This document shows, piece after piece, positions 33,152-44,160 of a stretch of DNA of 64,000 nucleotides. Source of the stretch: Serripes groenlandicus. Taxonomy: Eukaryota; Mollusca; Bivalvia; Cardiida; Cardiidae. The notes under the pieces are model-generated. The model did not search any database. It saw only the letters and a list, made by a program, of their open reading frames with translations, and was not told the origin of the DNA. Numbering within the stretch: the first letter of the stretch is position 1; the number at the start of each line of letters is the position of its first letter. The stretch covers positions 27,019,527 through 27,083,526 of the forward strand of contig JASEVX010000011.1 in assembly GCA_031761405.1 (NCBI GenBank). Direction: 5' to 3'. The position numbers and the translations under genes were made by a program.

Positions 33152-33381
33152 TTAACCCTTTACCTCAAACGACAATTATGCAGCAGACGACTTTGAACAT
33201 ATTTTGTCAAAAAGTAGAACATCTCTATAATTGAATGGATAACCTATGACTAAAAGTGGAAAACATTGTGTCAAAAGGAGAAGTTGCACGTTTTGTGCAA
33301 TTTCTTCTTTTGTCACTATGTTTTCAAAAAGCCGTCTGCTGCAGAGGCGTCAGAAAGCGTCTATATGAGGGAAAGGGTTAA
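33152..33381. mobile_element. 222-bp TTAA-flanked MITE (piggyBac-like ends), copy 2
   Basis: 33156-33377 starts CCCTTTACCTCAAACGAC and ends TATATGAGGGAAAGGG. A complete TTAA lies on both sides. It has the same length as copy 1 (9121-9342) and is nearly identical to it throughout, including the central AGTTGCACGTTTTGTGCAAT hairpin, GCAGCAGACGACTTTGAACA and its inverted counterpart AAAAAGCCGTCTGCTGC. Confidence 0.88.
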
Positions 33382-35874
33382 GTAAATATTGTTAAATTAG
33401 TAGCAATATTGAAACTATTCTCTTGTTTTATTTTTAAATGAAATGAAATAGTGAAGGGCGAGTAGTCTACAGCTATGTTATTGACCCTGCTAAATCAAAT
33501 TGCATATTTAAATTTTGTTTATGCCTAAAATCTAGTCAACGAAGTGCTAGAAAACAGGACTTGTACTTTAGTTATGACCTTACTATGCCCTTGGTAAAAT
33601 GCGCGCAGTACCGTTTCTGTCAAAAAACCTTGAAAGGGTAAGAAACTTACCTCTACATATTGCTAAGTACACGTAATTATTCTGATGCAGTTCCTTTAGG
33701 TACTGTCCGACATTGATGTATACGGATTGCCACTTATCGAGTATTTACCCATCCCAGTTACACGTGATTGAGTTGTTATGCCACCTATAATTAGATGTGA
33801 TAGAAAGTTAAAGGGTTACAAACATCTAGCAAGAAAGGTAATAATGCATGGTAAGAGACAAATTGTTCTTAAGTTTTCAACTTGAATCACTCATTAAGTA
33901 TATGCAAATTGACTTCGTTTCAAGAAAAATACATGACCAACAAATATTGTTTCGAAGTTGTCTTTTACAGTACAATAGATATTGGAGAGCATTGGCAATT
34001 CAATGTTTAATTGGCTCATATGTCATGATCTTTATCTTTAATCATTCGGGTCCGACCATTTGGCAATTGTCTACTTAGTGGAATTCAAAGACATTTTGTA
34101 TGAATCTTCTATGCGACAGTAGTTGTGCATATCCGAATGGCTTACAAATGAAATCTCTTTTTTTTTTACAGAAATATGACCTATTACATATCATACATAG
34201 TGTTATATACCAGTATTTATGTCCACTCTAGTTATCAGCAACCATGCCATGTTGAAACTGGGCTAACACTAAATGTTTGCTGTCTGTTTCAACGCTGTAA
34301 TTGTCTTCAACTCTGCCATGTAAAAACTCGACTATTTCTTTTCCTCTTCATGACTCTAGATATTTTTCATCTTACTTCCTAGTCATAATACGTTTAGACT
34401 GCGAAGATACAGGTTGGTCTCGGTTTGAGCTATATACAAGTTTCAAGAGTGAAATGTCAGTTGTATATAGCATATGGTTTGGATATCAGAAAGGGAATAA
34501 TTGCAAATAAAGGATGTAAATGTAACACCAGGTCACATATGTGACATATTGGATAATACCGTGTTTTATTCCGTTTTATATTCGGTATTTTCACTCGTCT
34601 GTTATGACTCTGATTTGTGAACGGTGTTTTGCACAAAGGGTCATGCAAAAATAAGATTGTTTGTTCATTTGTATGTTTTTCATAAATCAAAACATGACGT
34701 TATTATTCAGTAAATCGGTCGGAAGAAAATAAACAATTATAAGGATTCAAGGGAAACCTACGAACGCCTACGGTAGAAAGAGTTCAACAAGTATTAATGA
34801 TCATCTAAGGACTCTAAATAACCCGATGTTACGATATGTCCTGGTAAATATGACAGATGAGTGACCGTCGCGTGGTTCTTGGTTTGTCAAATAACATCGT
34901 CGATATTACTTTTCTTTTACACCTCTGGAATGGATAGATTTCGTCAGGTTACAAAGCCATTGGCGAGCAGTGCACATAATCTGCATATCAATTAAACAGT
35001 TTTTATGATCTGATTATGAAAAATGTCAGTATCTCTGACGTACAAGGACGTCCACAGGATTGCCCGCCCCAAGAATCAATTTTATATATCTGGAAATGTA
35101 GAGACAAGAAGAAAATATAAACTATGTACGAAGCGTGAAGAGTTAATTGTGCCTGTAACAGATGCAGAAAATTTGCTTTAGTTTAGGTCATGTTTAGCCT
35201 TTACCATTTCTTAAATATAAACGCAATTTGCAGATGTTTGAAAACATTGTGACTTTATGGAAATAGCTCATTATGAGCTAATTCTTTGCTCTTTTTATCA
35301 CACTGCTTTCACCTTGGATCAATTCGTTTACCTTCACTAATATCGAGATATTCATATTTTACATAGCTTTGTTGTCTGTGGAAACGTTTTAAATGATTAA
35401 ACAATACTTTTCATATATATCGTTTCTATTATAACAAGAGAAATTATAGTATTTTAGGCAGATTATGGATCAAAACGGACTGTTTTTTATGCAATTAACG
35501 AACATCAAGATAATCGATCGCTTCAAGGTAATCTGAACAGAGTCTGCAACGTTCGCAATCCAGTTATTATGCACAGCGTAATTGATTAAAAACTATCGGC
35601 ATAACGATGACATTGCATGATAAGTGTTATTGATCTAGCAGAAGCTTAATTGGTAAATTCTGGACCTGAAATGGGGGAACATTTTGTAAATTTGGAACAC
35701 CATTAGCGACATTGTAAGAATCAACCAATGGAGGTGAAATAGCAAGACAAACAAGAATGACCCTGTAACGGTCATCTGAAATCCTGAACTCTGTGTGATA
35801 AGGTCTCTATGATTGATACTTAAAGAAGTAATTTTTATTAAAGAGTCAAACATACGACTTTCGACAGGATCTCT
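33382..35874. other. 2.5 kb without a supported feature
   Basis: Several short frames (33848, 34176 and 34301 on +, 34457 and 35635 on -) lack domains and overlap each other. ATTGTGACTTTATGGAAATA with GCTCATTATGAGC near 35250-35300 is a weak trace of the TTAA MITE centre. Nothing else recognised. Confidence 0.45.
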
Positions 35875-36578
35875 CTTAAATTGGTTATAGTGATCTAGTT
35901 TTACTTAATATGAGCCAGATTTCTTACCTAGTTTTTGACCGGACATGACCAAATCTTGATTTTAGCCAAGATATCATTAACGAAACCATGCCGACAAAGG
36001 TGTTCAACATGCTCAAGTTAAAAGTTTGGCCTCTAGAGTGTACAAAACAACTTCAATACATTTTGCCTAATGACCCGTTTCTGACCTGACCATTCCCATT
36101 TTCGAACTTAACTAGATATCACTAAGCCAAGCAATTTGATAAGAGTTTCATCATTTTCCCCTCATGTCGACAATAATGATTTTTTAATTTGGCCTATTGA
36201 CTTAGCTCTTGGCCCGACACGACCTCATATTTCAAAAAGTAGGCAAACTATCATTAAACCAAACATTCTGACAAACTTTCACCAATCTAAAGTAAAAGTG
36301 CAGGCTCTTAAGGGTTTACAATTCATGTTTTTAAATTCCATCTCGTTACCAAGGTTTTTGACTTAATAACACTGATATTCGAACTTGGCCTATATATCAT
36401 TAAGACAAACATTCTGATAAAGTCTCAACATGTTCAAGTGAAAACTGAAGAGGTCGAATGAGGATTGGATAACAATTGTGGCCTCTAGCATGTTACATGT
36501 AATTAGCAAATTGTTGAAGATGAACGAAGGATAAAGGGCGGACACAATAACTAATCTTTAAACTTCGTGCTCATGTGA
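35875..36578 (-). repeat. Long degenerate mollusc-type repeat, minus orientation, about 120-bp periodic blocks
   Basis: The head on the minus strand, TTAGCTCACATGAGCACGAA, lies near 36575 and matches 7946. Along the window, blocks of CCTAGTTTTTGACCGGACAT, GATATCATTAACGAAACCAT, TTCTGACAAACTTTCACCAA and GGCCTCTAGAGTGTACAAAA recur about every 120-140 bp. Frames through it (36136-36366) are not genes. Confidence 0.6.
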
Positions 36579-37865
36579 GCTAATAAAAAGATTCTTGTAA
36601 CATTTTTTATCTTCTTGGAAACCTATGCGAAGGAAACAAAGCATTGTTGTCGCGCTACCCTCTGTGTATGTATTCGTGTACATTATGTTGTGGGCACGAT
36701 ACGAACACTGTACCATGGATTATCATAATTTGTCTAATTGTATCCAATTGCCATAAAATGTGCCCTATCGATTTTTCAGTGTCAGGTGTTAAAGGCCAAT
36801 GTATCTGGTAGCCGAGGGATGCCCCAATTTGTGGTGCACTTGTCTCGCGATCGTAAGAGCATTATTCAAGTTTATAGCTCGTAAACAATGACAGCATACG
36901 GATTTACAAGCTATATATTTCACAATTGAGAGGAATTTATTCCCAAATGATCAATCAATTCATGTTTAAAAATCTCTTACTTTTTATATAAATAACATAA
37001 AACAACACGTGCGGAATTATATACGTCTTATATCCTGATTCAGGGGGAGTGGAATCGACATTCTCGAAGCTATTCAAGTATTTTGATCGTGCTTATTTGT
37101 GCACGATTCCTGGTTGTTTTCAAAGGCTGCAACCATCATCATCATCATTAACGTCTAAGTATGTGTTTGCATGTACCAGCTAGTTTTATCTTGTAACGTT
37201 CGCATATATGGTCTTGATTTATGTCTTAAGTTGTGTAGGAACGATCAAGTCAAAACATTTCTTGAACATTAATCTTCGACTTAAAGGTGTGGGGGGGGCA
37301 TTTTCTTTCGCTACTCGACTAACTAATACGCTTTTATATGGCTTCAAATCCTCGAGAATGCTTAAAAAACGCTTGATTGATCAATTTCAGTCAGCCAGGA
37401 TTTATGAGTTTGCGATTTTCATCCATTATCACTTGTATTAATCGGTATTCAGCTTGCTGAATGTGAATCCGGTTTTAACCCATTCTTGTCAACTGTTAAT
37501 GTTATATGGCATCTATGATAAATAGCTGAAACAAAACAGGAAAGTAATTCGTTGTCATGGTGCCTAAAATATCAAACACATTATTCGTGTTATGAACACG
37601 GACCAGAACGAAAACAACGCTGAACAAGACATTTGGTTAAACCGCTGACGTTGACATTGATATTTTCTCTTGTAGTTATATGAGTGTTCATGTATCTAGC
37701 CGTTGACTCTTATTACAAAGACATGTTTAAAGAATTAATTGTATTACAGCCGACATCAAATCCAATATGTAAATTGTATCAAATTGTATATATACTTCAT
37801 TCCAACGTCGCTGTACGTCTGACTGGCGTTATAAATGTCTACTCAGGTTTATTCCTTTACTATAT
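36579..37865. other. AT-rich sequence, nothing recognised
   Basis: Frames at 37208-37441 and 37684-37893 (+) have no domain. A CATCATCATCATCAT stretch near 37135 is the only simple repeat seen. Confidence 0.45.
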
Positions 37866-38050
37866 ACAGCAAGTTTGCAGCAGACGACTTTGATATCGTT
37901 TAGGCAAAAATAGTAAAATTATCTATGAATACAAAGAATGGAATAATGTTGAAACATTGCGGCAAAAGGAGAGATTCGTCACAATGTTTTTAAAGGTCGT
38001 CTGCTGAAGAGGATTCAGGAAGCGTCCGCATTTTGGAAAAGGTCTAGTAT
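37866..38050. mobile_element. Decayed TTAA MITE copy
   Basis: GCAGCAGACGACTTTGATAT, AACATTGCGGCAAAAGGAGA and GGTCGTCTGCTGAAGAGGAT appear in the order of the 222-bp element. Both ends are eroded, with a GGAAAAGGTCT remnant on the right. Confidence 0.55.
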
Positions 38051-38113
38051 ATATAGAAGTACTACATTTTTGTCCCGCTATGTTGTTTTCTGTTTGATTC
38101 TCTTTCCATTAGA

Positions 38114-38360
38114 CCGCCTCGGTGGTGGAGTGGTAGAGCATCCGCCTCGGTAGTGGAGTGGTAGAGCATCCGCCTCGGTGCAGTAGATCGCGGGTTCGAT
38201 CCCAGGTAATGGATTTCCCTCCTTTGCGTTCAGTGTCGTGGTGTTAGCATAACGACTGACTTGCTGATATTAAGATAAATGGACCAGGAATACTGCTGAA
38301 TTACACAGGTAACCCCGTGATATGACATAACTATTGTTGAAAGCGGCTTAAAACACTACT
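38114..38360 (+). repeat. tRNA-derived SINE, commonest family, with duplicated A-box module
   Basis: CCGCCTCGGTGGTGGAGTGG with TAGAGCAT (28 bp) at 38114-38141 is repeated at 38142-38169 with one change, and a third CCGCCTCGGTG starts at 38170. The B box GGTTCGATCCC is at 38193-38203. The body and end (GAAAGCGGCTTAAAACACT) are intact, although the AATGGTAGTAATGG segment is missing. Confidence 0.9.
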
Positions 38361-38668
38361 CTAAACTCTTTCCACTAATATTCATGGTGTCATTTCACAC
38401 ATTGCATTTATCCCCATATCAAATCACATTTACAGATATGTTGACAGTAGCAATCAATTACGGTGATGTTAATCCGCATTAATAACCATCAGGTGCACTA
38501 CCTTGGGAATTCAATGAAAGTTCTGTCGTGCTTAGGATAGATTTGGTAACTAAAAAGCCAAAGATTCAGAGATTTAATTTCATTTTTGAACCTTAAAAAA
38601 GTATAACCAGTGCAAGGGTGAAATCACGGCCAAATGTCAAAGCATGACAACTGAGTTTTTCCTGAAAC

Positions 38669-38875
38669 TTAACCCTTTACCTGCAGTATACGACTTTGAA
38701 CACATGTTGGTAAAATATACAAATATTTTTGGATGAAAATACTATTATTGAAAAGTATTTGAAACATTGTAGCAAAAGCAGAAATTTAACATTTTATCAC
38801 AATATTTTCAAAAGTAATTTACTGCAAAATGTATCATATGACGTCTGCGTGTGTGAAATGGTCGATAATGAGTAT
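38669..38875. mobile_element. Diverged TTAA MITE copy
   Basis: TTAACCCTTTACCTGCAGTA then ACGACTTTGAACACATGTTG opens it, with AACATTGTAGCAAAAGCAGA and TTTTCAAAAGTAATTTACTG following. The right end is eroded (GTGTGTGAAATGG). Confidence 0.6.
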
Positions 38876-39394
38876 TGTTCGATAGACATGTGCTTTAGAT
38901 TCGGTTAGCAAACTACATTTCGGAAATTAATTTCATTTGAAACGCTATTTTACAATAGTATGTAAGTCTTCTTAAGTGAAATACATTTACATGTTTTATC
39001 AAAAACAAATTATCCCACGATTGTAAACAGGTCAGCTGATTGAGAACGATTGGTGTCTGTAAATGTCAAACACCAAGACACGGCGAGTTGTTATTGCTTT
39101 CTAACTAAATCTAAAGGTTGACTGTAATTGAATAGTTCAATTGAATTGGCTTCTATTTCAGACAAACACATTAAGAATGCATGAGTCCGATGCAGTCGCT
39201 TTCTATCTGTTTGTGTAGCTATGCAGGAAACAACATCTGATAAGAAAGTCCCGACCTCAATCGCCAAAGAGACATATATAACAAAAGTGCCATCCGGCCC
39301 CGAATCGCTCACCTGATCCGAGCATTTAGCAAGAAACATTACTTTCAAACTGTCTAAAAGTTAAACAGCATCATAAGAAAGGATTTTTATGTGT
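38876..39394. other. No supported gene; one 85-codon minus-strand frame noted
   Basis: The frame at 39091-39348 (-) has fairly protein-like composition (FVIYVSLAIEVGTFL, CIATQTDRKRLHRTH) but no recognised domain. No splice sites were established. Confidence 0.4.
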
Positions 39395-39590
39395 TTCAAC
39401 CAAACAATATGGATTTTACGCTTTTTGTAGAAGATCACGAAATGACATTTCAGAGAAAAAGCATTTTAATCTGTGCCATTTACCGCTTTTCTGAAACTGT
39501 CAGGCAGTCGTCTATTTCAACCAATCAGTATGGCTTAAATAAGTTGTGTAGAAGGTCACCTATGGTACTTTGTTGCGAAATAATTGTATA
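39395..39590 (+). repeat. Degenerate 'TTTCAACCAATCA.TATGG' repeat pair
   Basis: GTTTCAACCAAACAATATGG...GTAGAAGATCAC at 39391 and TATTTCAACCAATCAGTATG...GTAGAAGGTCACC at 39514 are two diverged units of about 120 bp. The same unit occurs at 50535-51230. Confidence 0.5.
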
Positions 39591-39910
39591 ACTTACTGGA
39601 AGTTATCAACAGTTTTAACTGTTGTTTAGTGAGGCCATTTACATTTGTTATCTCTTTGGCATATTCATTTCAAAGTCGCAGCACTTATACATTATTATCG
39701 GGAGAACGGAGCAAAACAAGCAACAACATAACTCAACGGCTGAATATTTTTGAGGATACAACCATGATCATTCTTTTAAATGCGGCAATATACATGTACC
39801 TTCTTTCTGTTTGGAAAATTCACTTCAAAACTGCAACCACTATACCATGTGATCCAGAAAACGAACAGTGCACTGGATATATCTCTAGCCTATTTTTATT
39901 TAGAAATTAA

Positions 39911-40196
39911 TGAATGATTGTGGTTTAACGCCGATTTCAACAATTTACAGCCATATCACGACGACCAGTTCACCTAATAATGTGTTTCCTGGATATTTCT
40001 TACTCCAATACTCCACACAACACGCTTTCCAAGAAACTTGCTGCTTTTCCACATAAACTGTTAGCTCATTGGTGAAAGACGAATGACGCTAGTCACAGTG
40101 ACTTTTGTCAAACGTTGGAAAGAATGTTGGCCGAGCTGGGATTCGAACTCACAACCCCTGCATTGACAGCCCTTGTCGCTACCGACTGAGCTACCG
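39911..40196 (-). repeat. Full-length tRNA-derived SINE, 'GAGCTGGGATTCGAACTC' family, copy B
   Basis: On the minus strand: the head CCGGTAGCTCAGTCGGTAGC; a B box seen here as GGGATTCGAACTC at 40138-40150; ACATTCTTTCCAACGTTTGA; ACCAATGAGCTAACAGTTTA; and the end TTGAAATCGGCGTTAAACCA near 39925. It is collinear with 8049-8331, and the tail is better preserved here. Confidence 0.87.
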
Positions 40197-40885
40197 GAGT
40201 AGAACATATATCTGTTTATCTGTTTCATTTGTTTTGTGTACCATTTTTTCAAGTTATGTCGAATCTATAACCGTAGGTAGCTTATAACCTTGCACATGTA
40301 ACATTCATGCTTATTTTTGGAGTTATCTCGCAGAATAACGTTTTCTTTTTTATCTGGCCTTTTTTCTCAACCATTATCCTATTTTCGCAGGAGATATAAG
40401 TATTCTTTGAAATGCTCTTGTTGATATTAAAGAACAAAACTGGATCCAAATCAAGTTAACACTAGTCTTATTTTAATGTCTTTCATGCTCATTTTTTCTC
40501 GTTCTTGTAAGTGTTCTAGGAATAATTTGCAAAACGTAAAATGTCATATTTAGATTACCGGTATTAAATTAGACATTACATATGTACATTGACCTGTTAA
40601 AAACGACTGTATTTCTTTGTTCGAAACATATATAAAAAGTTAAACATAACACACTAACCCTGTTTAACTAAATACGAGTTTTATTTCGTACTACCAAAGG
40701 CACAACATGTACTAATGGGTGCACGTTAAAAACTTTCCAACTTTATTACCATTTAAAAGATAATGGAAAAAATGCATAATGATATTCCAAATTACCAGTT
40801 CTCGCAGTGAGCTTTTAATGGCTAAAATTATTTTCCTGGCTCTACTTTCGCATTATCTACAGAAACCATTAACTTAATGATATTA
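40197..40885. other. AT-rich sequence, nothing recognised
   Basis: No gene or repeat family identified. Confidence 0.5.
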
Positions 40886-41035
40886 ACTATTTCCCACATA
40901 CAGAAGACTTCTTGTGAAAGCTTTTGCCACGAGAGTGTTCGACTTCGTTTTAAGCCGTCTGCTACAGATTAATTGAATGTTGAAAATGGTCAAATAAGAT
41001 GACGTCATTATGTAAAAATTGAGATATAGCCATTT
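40886..41035. mobile_element. Possible decayed TTAA MITE fragment
   Basis: TTAACTATTTCCCACATACA (40881-40900) and TTAAGCCGTCTGCTACAGAT are reminiscent of the ends and inner arm of the 222-bp element, but the order and length are disturbed. Confidence 0.3.
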
Positions 41036-41109
41036 TGCACTTAAGCATACCTTTCAATAATATGAGGATGTTCCGCCACATTAGCATTTCTAAGATGCGT
41101 ATCTTTACC

Positions 41110-41630
41110 GATGCCTTTTACTTTTTAATTGTTATCACATTTTGTCCGGCGTCCGCCCGTTGTGCGTCGTCAACAATTGCTTTGTTAACACTCTTCATGC
41201 TACATTTTGCATTTGATCAAGTCACTTTAGAGGCCGCATTTTTAATTTGAGCATGTTGATACTTTATTAGGATGTTTGTCTTGTTGATATGTAGGGCAAG
41301 TTCCAATATTGGTCATGTCGTTACAAGAACTAGGTCACTAGGACAAAATGTAGGAAAATCATGTTAACACTGTAGAAGCCGCATGTTTGGCTTCAGTACC
41401 TAGGGTTAACAACTAGGTCAATAGGCTAAGTTGCAGGAAAATATTGTTAAAACTACAAAAGCCGCATCTTTACTTTGAGCAAGTTTAAACTTTGTCAGAA
41501 TGTTTGTCTTGGTGATATCTAGTCCATGTTCGAATAAGGGTCATATCAGGTTAAAAAAAAAATAGGTCACTAAGCCAAATGAATGAAAATCTTGTTAACA
41601 ACACTCTGAAGATTGCATTTTGAATCTTTG
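41110..41630 (+). repeat. Long degenerate mollusc-type repeat, plus orientation
   Basis: GTCCGGCGTCCGCCCGTTGT then TTAGAGGCCGCATTTTTAAT, ATGTTTGTCTTGTTGATATG, AACTAGGTCACTAGGACAAA, GTTAACACTGTAGAAGCCGC and ATGTTTGTCTTGGTGATATC repeat with a period of about 120-150 bp. It is the reverse complement of the blocks at 35875-36578. Confidence 0.6.
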
Positions 41631-41730
41631 ACAGATTAATTGTCTTGATGTCTTTTGCATTGGCATTTTTCTTGGCAAATATGCGGGAAAGTCGTGTTTT
41701 ACACACGGTAGATGTGTTACTCTGAAGTTT

Positions 41731-41972
41731 ACATCGGTGGTGTAGTTGTAGAGTGTCCGCCACGGGTGCGGGAGGTCGTAGGTTCTTTCCCCGGCCGAGT
41801 CATACCAAATGTAATATTGGCTTTTCCTTCTTGGCACTCAGGATTGTCGGTCTAGCATAACGACTGAATCGCTGGTGTCAGGATAAATGGACAGGTAGGA
41901 CTAGTAACACCCAGAAAACGCCATGATATAACTGAAAAAATGTTGAAAGCCGGGTTAAACACCAAACAAAAC
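41731..41972 (+). repeat. tRNA-derived SINE, commonest family, near full length
   Basis: ACATCGGTGGTGTAGTTGTA then GAGTGTCCGCCACGGGTGCG and GGAGGTCGTAGGTTC form a standard head with an altered B box (GGTTCTTTCCCCGG). The body TGGTGTCAGGATAAATGGAC and end AAAGCCGGGTTAAACACCAA are well kept. Confidence 0.87.
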
Positions 41973-42193
41973 CAACTTATATATTTTGGATTCTCTTTTT
42001 TTCCCGAGATTTTTTGTTAAATTATTTTTGTCTTTGCTAGGGAATTAGGGAATATCTAGTGATTACGATACTAAAGGGAATATTTGTGTAGATTTAAATA
42101 CGCCTGGACTATTCGTTGTCATCAAACTAGTCAAGCTTGGGCTAAGAAATATATGCTGTAGTTGTATTGGCTAAATTACACAACAAAAACATC

Positions 42194-42201
42194 AGATTTA
42201 T
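42194..42201 (+). repeat. Left target-site duplication of the 42202 fold-back element
   Basis: AGATTTAT here versus AGATTTAA at 42441-42448: seven of eight bases identical immediately outside the terminal inverted repeats. Confidence 0.7.
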
Positions 42202-42440
42202 ACGGTGGCACAGAGGTGACATGTGTATGTTTTTATTTTTATTTTACTAAGTCGTGCGCACGACATAGTAAGTCGTGCGCACGAGTTACTATGTCGTGCG
42301 CACGAGTTACTAAGTCGTGCGCACGAGATACTTAAGTCGTGCGCACGAGTTACTAAGTCGTGCGCACGACTTAGTATGTCGTGCGCACGACTTAGTAAAA
42401 TAAAAATAAAAACACACACATGTCACCTCTATGCCACCGT
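42202..42440. mobile_element. 239-bp fold-back element with an internal array of palindromic 12-mers
   Basis: The terminal inverted repeats are about 50 bp. The left end ACGGTGGCACAGAGGTGACA...TTTTTATTTTTATTTTACTA is matched in inverse by the right end TAGTAAAATAAAAATAAAAA...TGTCACCTCTATGCCACCGT. Between them, the perfect palindrome TCGTGCGCACGA occurs seven times, starting at 42252, 42273, 42294, 42315, 42337, 42358 and 42379. The spacing is 21 bp, with one step of 22. Linkers are variants of GTTACTAAG and CTTAGTATG. The array itself is close to symmetrical. Open frames run through it on both strands (repeats of SRAHD/SCARL), an artefact of the 21-bp period. It has no coding function. The 7/8-bp flanking duplication fits a hAT-type insertion; that assignment is inferred. 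Confidence 0.9.
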
Positions 42441-42448
42441 AGATTTAA

Positions 42449-43139
42449 GTATATGCGGTTTTTTTATATAATGTAAAGGTATCAGTTACATTTCAAAATA
42501 AAAACATCAACTTTTAGTATATGCTGTTCTTGATGTAATGTAAAGGTATAAGTTATAGTACAAAACGAAAACATAAATCCTTAGTACATGCTGTTCTTGA
42601 TTTAATTTACATGTATCAGTTACATTACAAAACAAATCTAAGCTTAAATCAAGGAGAGAACTTTAATATCTCTAACGTATTTGGAAATGTCCCACAATGA
42701 CAGCCAGATCGACGACCTTTGGTCGGAGTGAGGTTTATTAGTAAAAAGGCGAGACGATCAATCTACCAGTCGTTTCGTTCGATTTAATAATAAGTTGAAT
42801 TTGGAGAGAAAATAATGACAAATGAGGTATTACAAATTACTTCTTGATGTCAGAACTGAATGAGTTTGCAAAAAAAAATATCTTTGGTAGGAGGGAACAT
42901 AAACGCATAGATCTGTCTCGATTGCCTGAAAACATTGAAAGTAACTTGCGAATTTATATTAATTAAAAGCACAGTGATCGACTGTCTATGCCAACTGCTT
43001 AAGAGTCAGGTTAATACCTTCCGTGAACTATGTTCACGTGATGTAATGAGTGCGTCACACGATCAGGCGTCATTGTACAAAAGTAAAAGCAGTTTCACGT
43101 TGCATCATGCCATATAGGAAGAAGAAAAGTTTGTTGGTT
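42449..43139. other. Short repeated AT block, otherwise nothing recognised
   Basis: TATGCTGTTCTTGATGTAAT then GTAAAGGTATAAGTTA-like segments recur at about 42462, 42522 and 42587, roughly 60-65 bp apart. They are three diverged units of a minor tandem repeat. No gene seen. Confidence 0.5.
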
Positions 43140-43289
43140 AAAATCCACCTAAATAACCCAAGCCTAACTCTCCAAAGCATGGAATCACTACAAGGCCCGA
43201 ACTAGGCATCTCTGTACAAAAAAACTATTAAGGTTTTCTCGAAAATGGATCGTCATAAATTGATGTTGCATCAACACCAAGTTCACAGG

Positions 43290-44160
43290 TCATTGCTTAA
43301 AGTCCTCTACCAACCGACGAGCCATAATCAATCTGTAGTTTAAGATGCGATCGTGGTCGGTCATGCAACGATGTGGGTAAATCTTCATGACCTATGAACG
43401 CAAACGACCAAAGGCATCAACTCCAACAACAGCAAAAAAGGTTGATCAGCATGAGACATTGTTTGAGATTCTGGCACACCAGCAATATCTTGATTTAGAG
43501 CTTGGTAGAAGTTAAGTATTTGCATGCTCCTTAGTCTGAGCAGGTTATGTTGGCTCCAATGTCAGCAAACAACAACTCGAAGGTAGCATCAACATGGGCT
43601 ATCAGGACAATATAATAACAAACCTAGTAGTTGTAGTAGAACCTGTCAACGAATATAAATACTTTTCCCTTCAATGACTCCTAGGGAGCAATGCAATTGC
43701 AAGTGTTGGGAAAATAGCTGGGCAATCTCCTACCGTGCCTCTGGTCTAAACGCCATTCAATAGTCTCTTGCCCATTCTCAGCAAAGATTGCATGACAATA
43801 TTCCGTGGTGTGCGACTCGAAAGCCGTACTGTAATGATTACTCAGAGTTTCCAGTAACGTAATAATATAGTAAACGTATAATTGGTTCCATTGAATTCCA
43901 TTAGAAACATCTTGCTTCTATAGACGGAGACCCACACGATCAACAAATTAAAGGAAGATCTCTACTGGTACAATAAGGTAGGTTTGTATACCTTTTCATA
44001 TTCTCTGTTCAGGTTTTGGATGAGATGTTCATACTGTCCAAATTGAGGTCTACGTATGAGACATGGTCTAACCCACATGGTCCTTCTACATGTAGCTGCC
44101 AACATTTGTCTTTTTATCCGTTCGCTGTCACGTAGCAGCGGAGCCACAGCAGCCTATTGA
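43290..44160 (-). pseudogene. Decayed PIF/Harbinger (HARBI1-like) transposase
   Basis: The DDE transposase of a PIF/Harbinger element can be followed on the minus strand despite stops and frameshifts. Near 44110-43975 is the N-terminal MWVRPCLIRRPQFGQYEHLI block. Near 43860-43795 is VTGNSE(stop)SLQYGFRVAHHGI, matching the family's LATG.S..SLQYGFRVAHNTIS segment. Near 43655-43525 are FYYNY and then HVDATFELLFADIGANITCS, holding the second catalytic aspartate. Near 43440-43405 is VVGVDAFG. Near 43390-43295 is MKIYPHRCMTDHDRILNYRL followed by IMARRLVEDF, holding the catalytic glutamate. The first catalytic aspartate (normally in a DGKH block) is not recognisable. I compared motifs from memory, not by search. 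The protein would cut and paste the element and is clearly inactive. The partner Myb/SANT gene was not found. Confidence 0.85.

Noticed and set aside
39091..39348. Minus-strand 85-codon frame with plausible composition
   Set aside because: No recognisable domain or motif and no splice sites I could defend; mentioned only in the description of that stretch.
42202..42440. CRISPR-like array of regularly spaced palindromes
   Set aside because: The spacers are near-identical 9-base linkers, the repeats are only 12 bp, the array is framed by transposon-type inverted repeats, and the DNA is metazoan.
42198..42471. Opposite-strand open frames encoding repeats of SRAHD/SCARL peptides
   Set aside because: They come from the 21-bp period of the palindromic array, which keeps all frames open on both strands; the sequence is a fold-back element.
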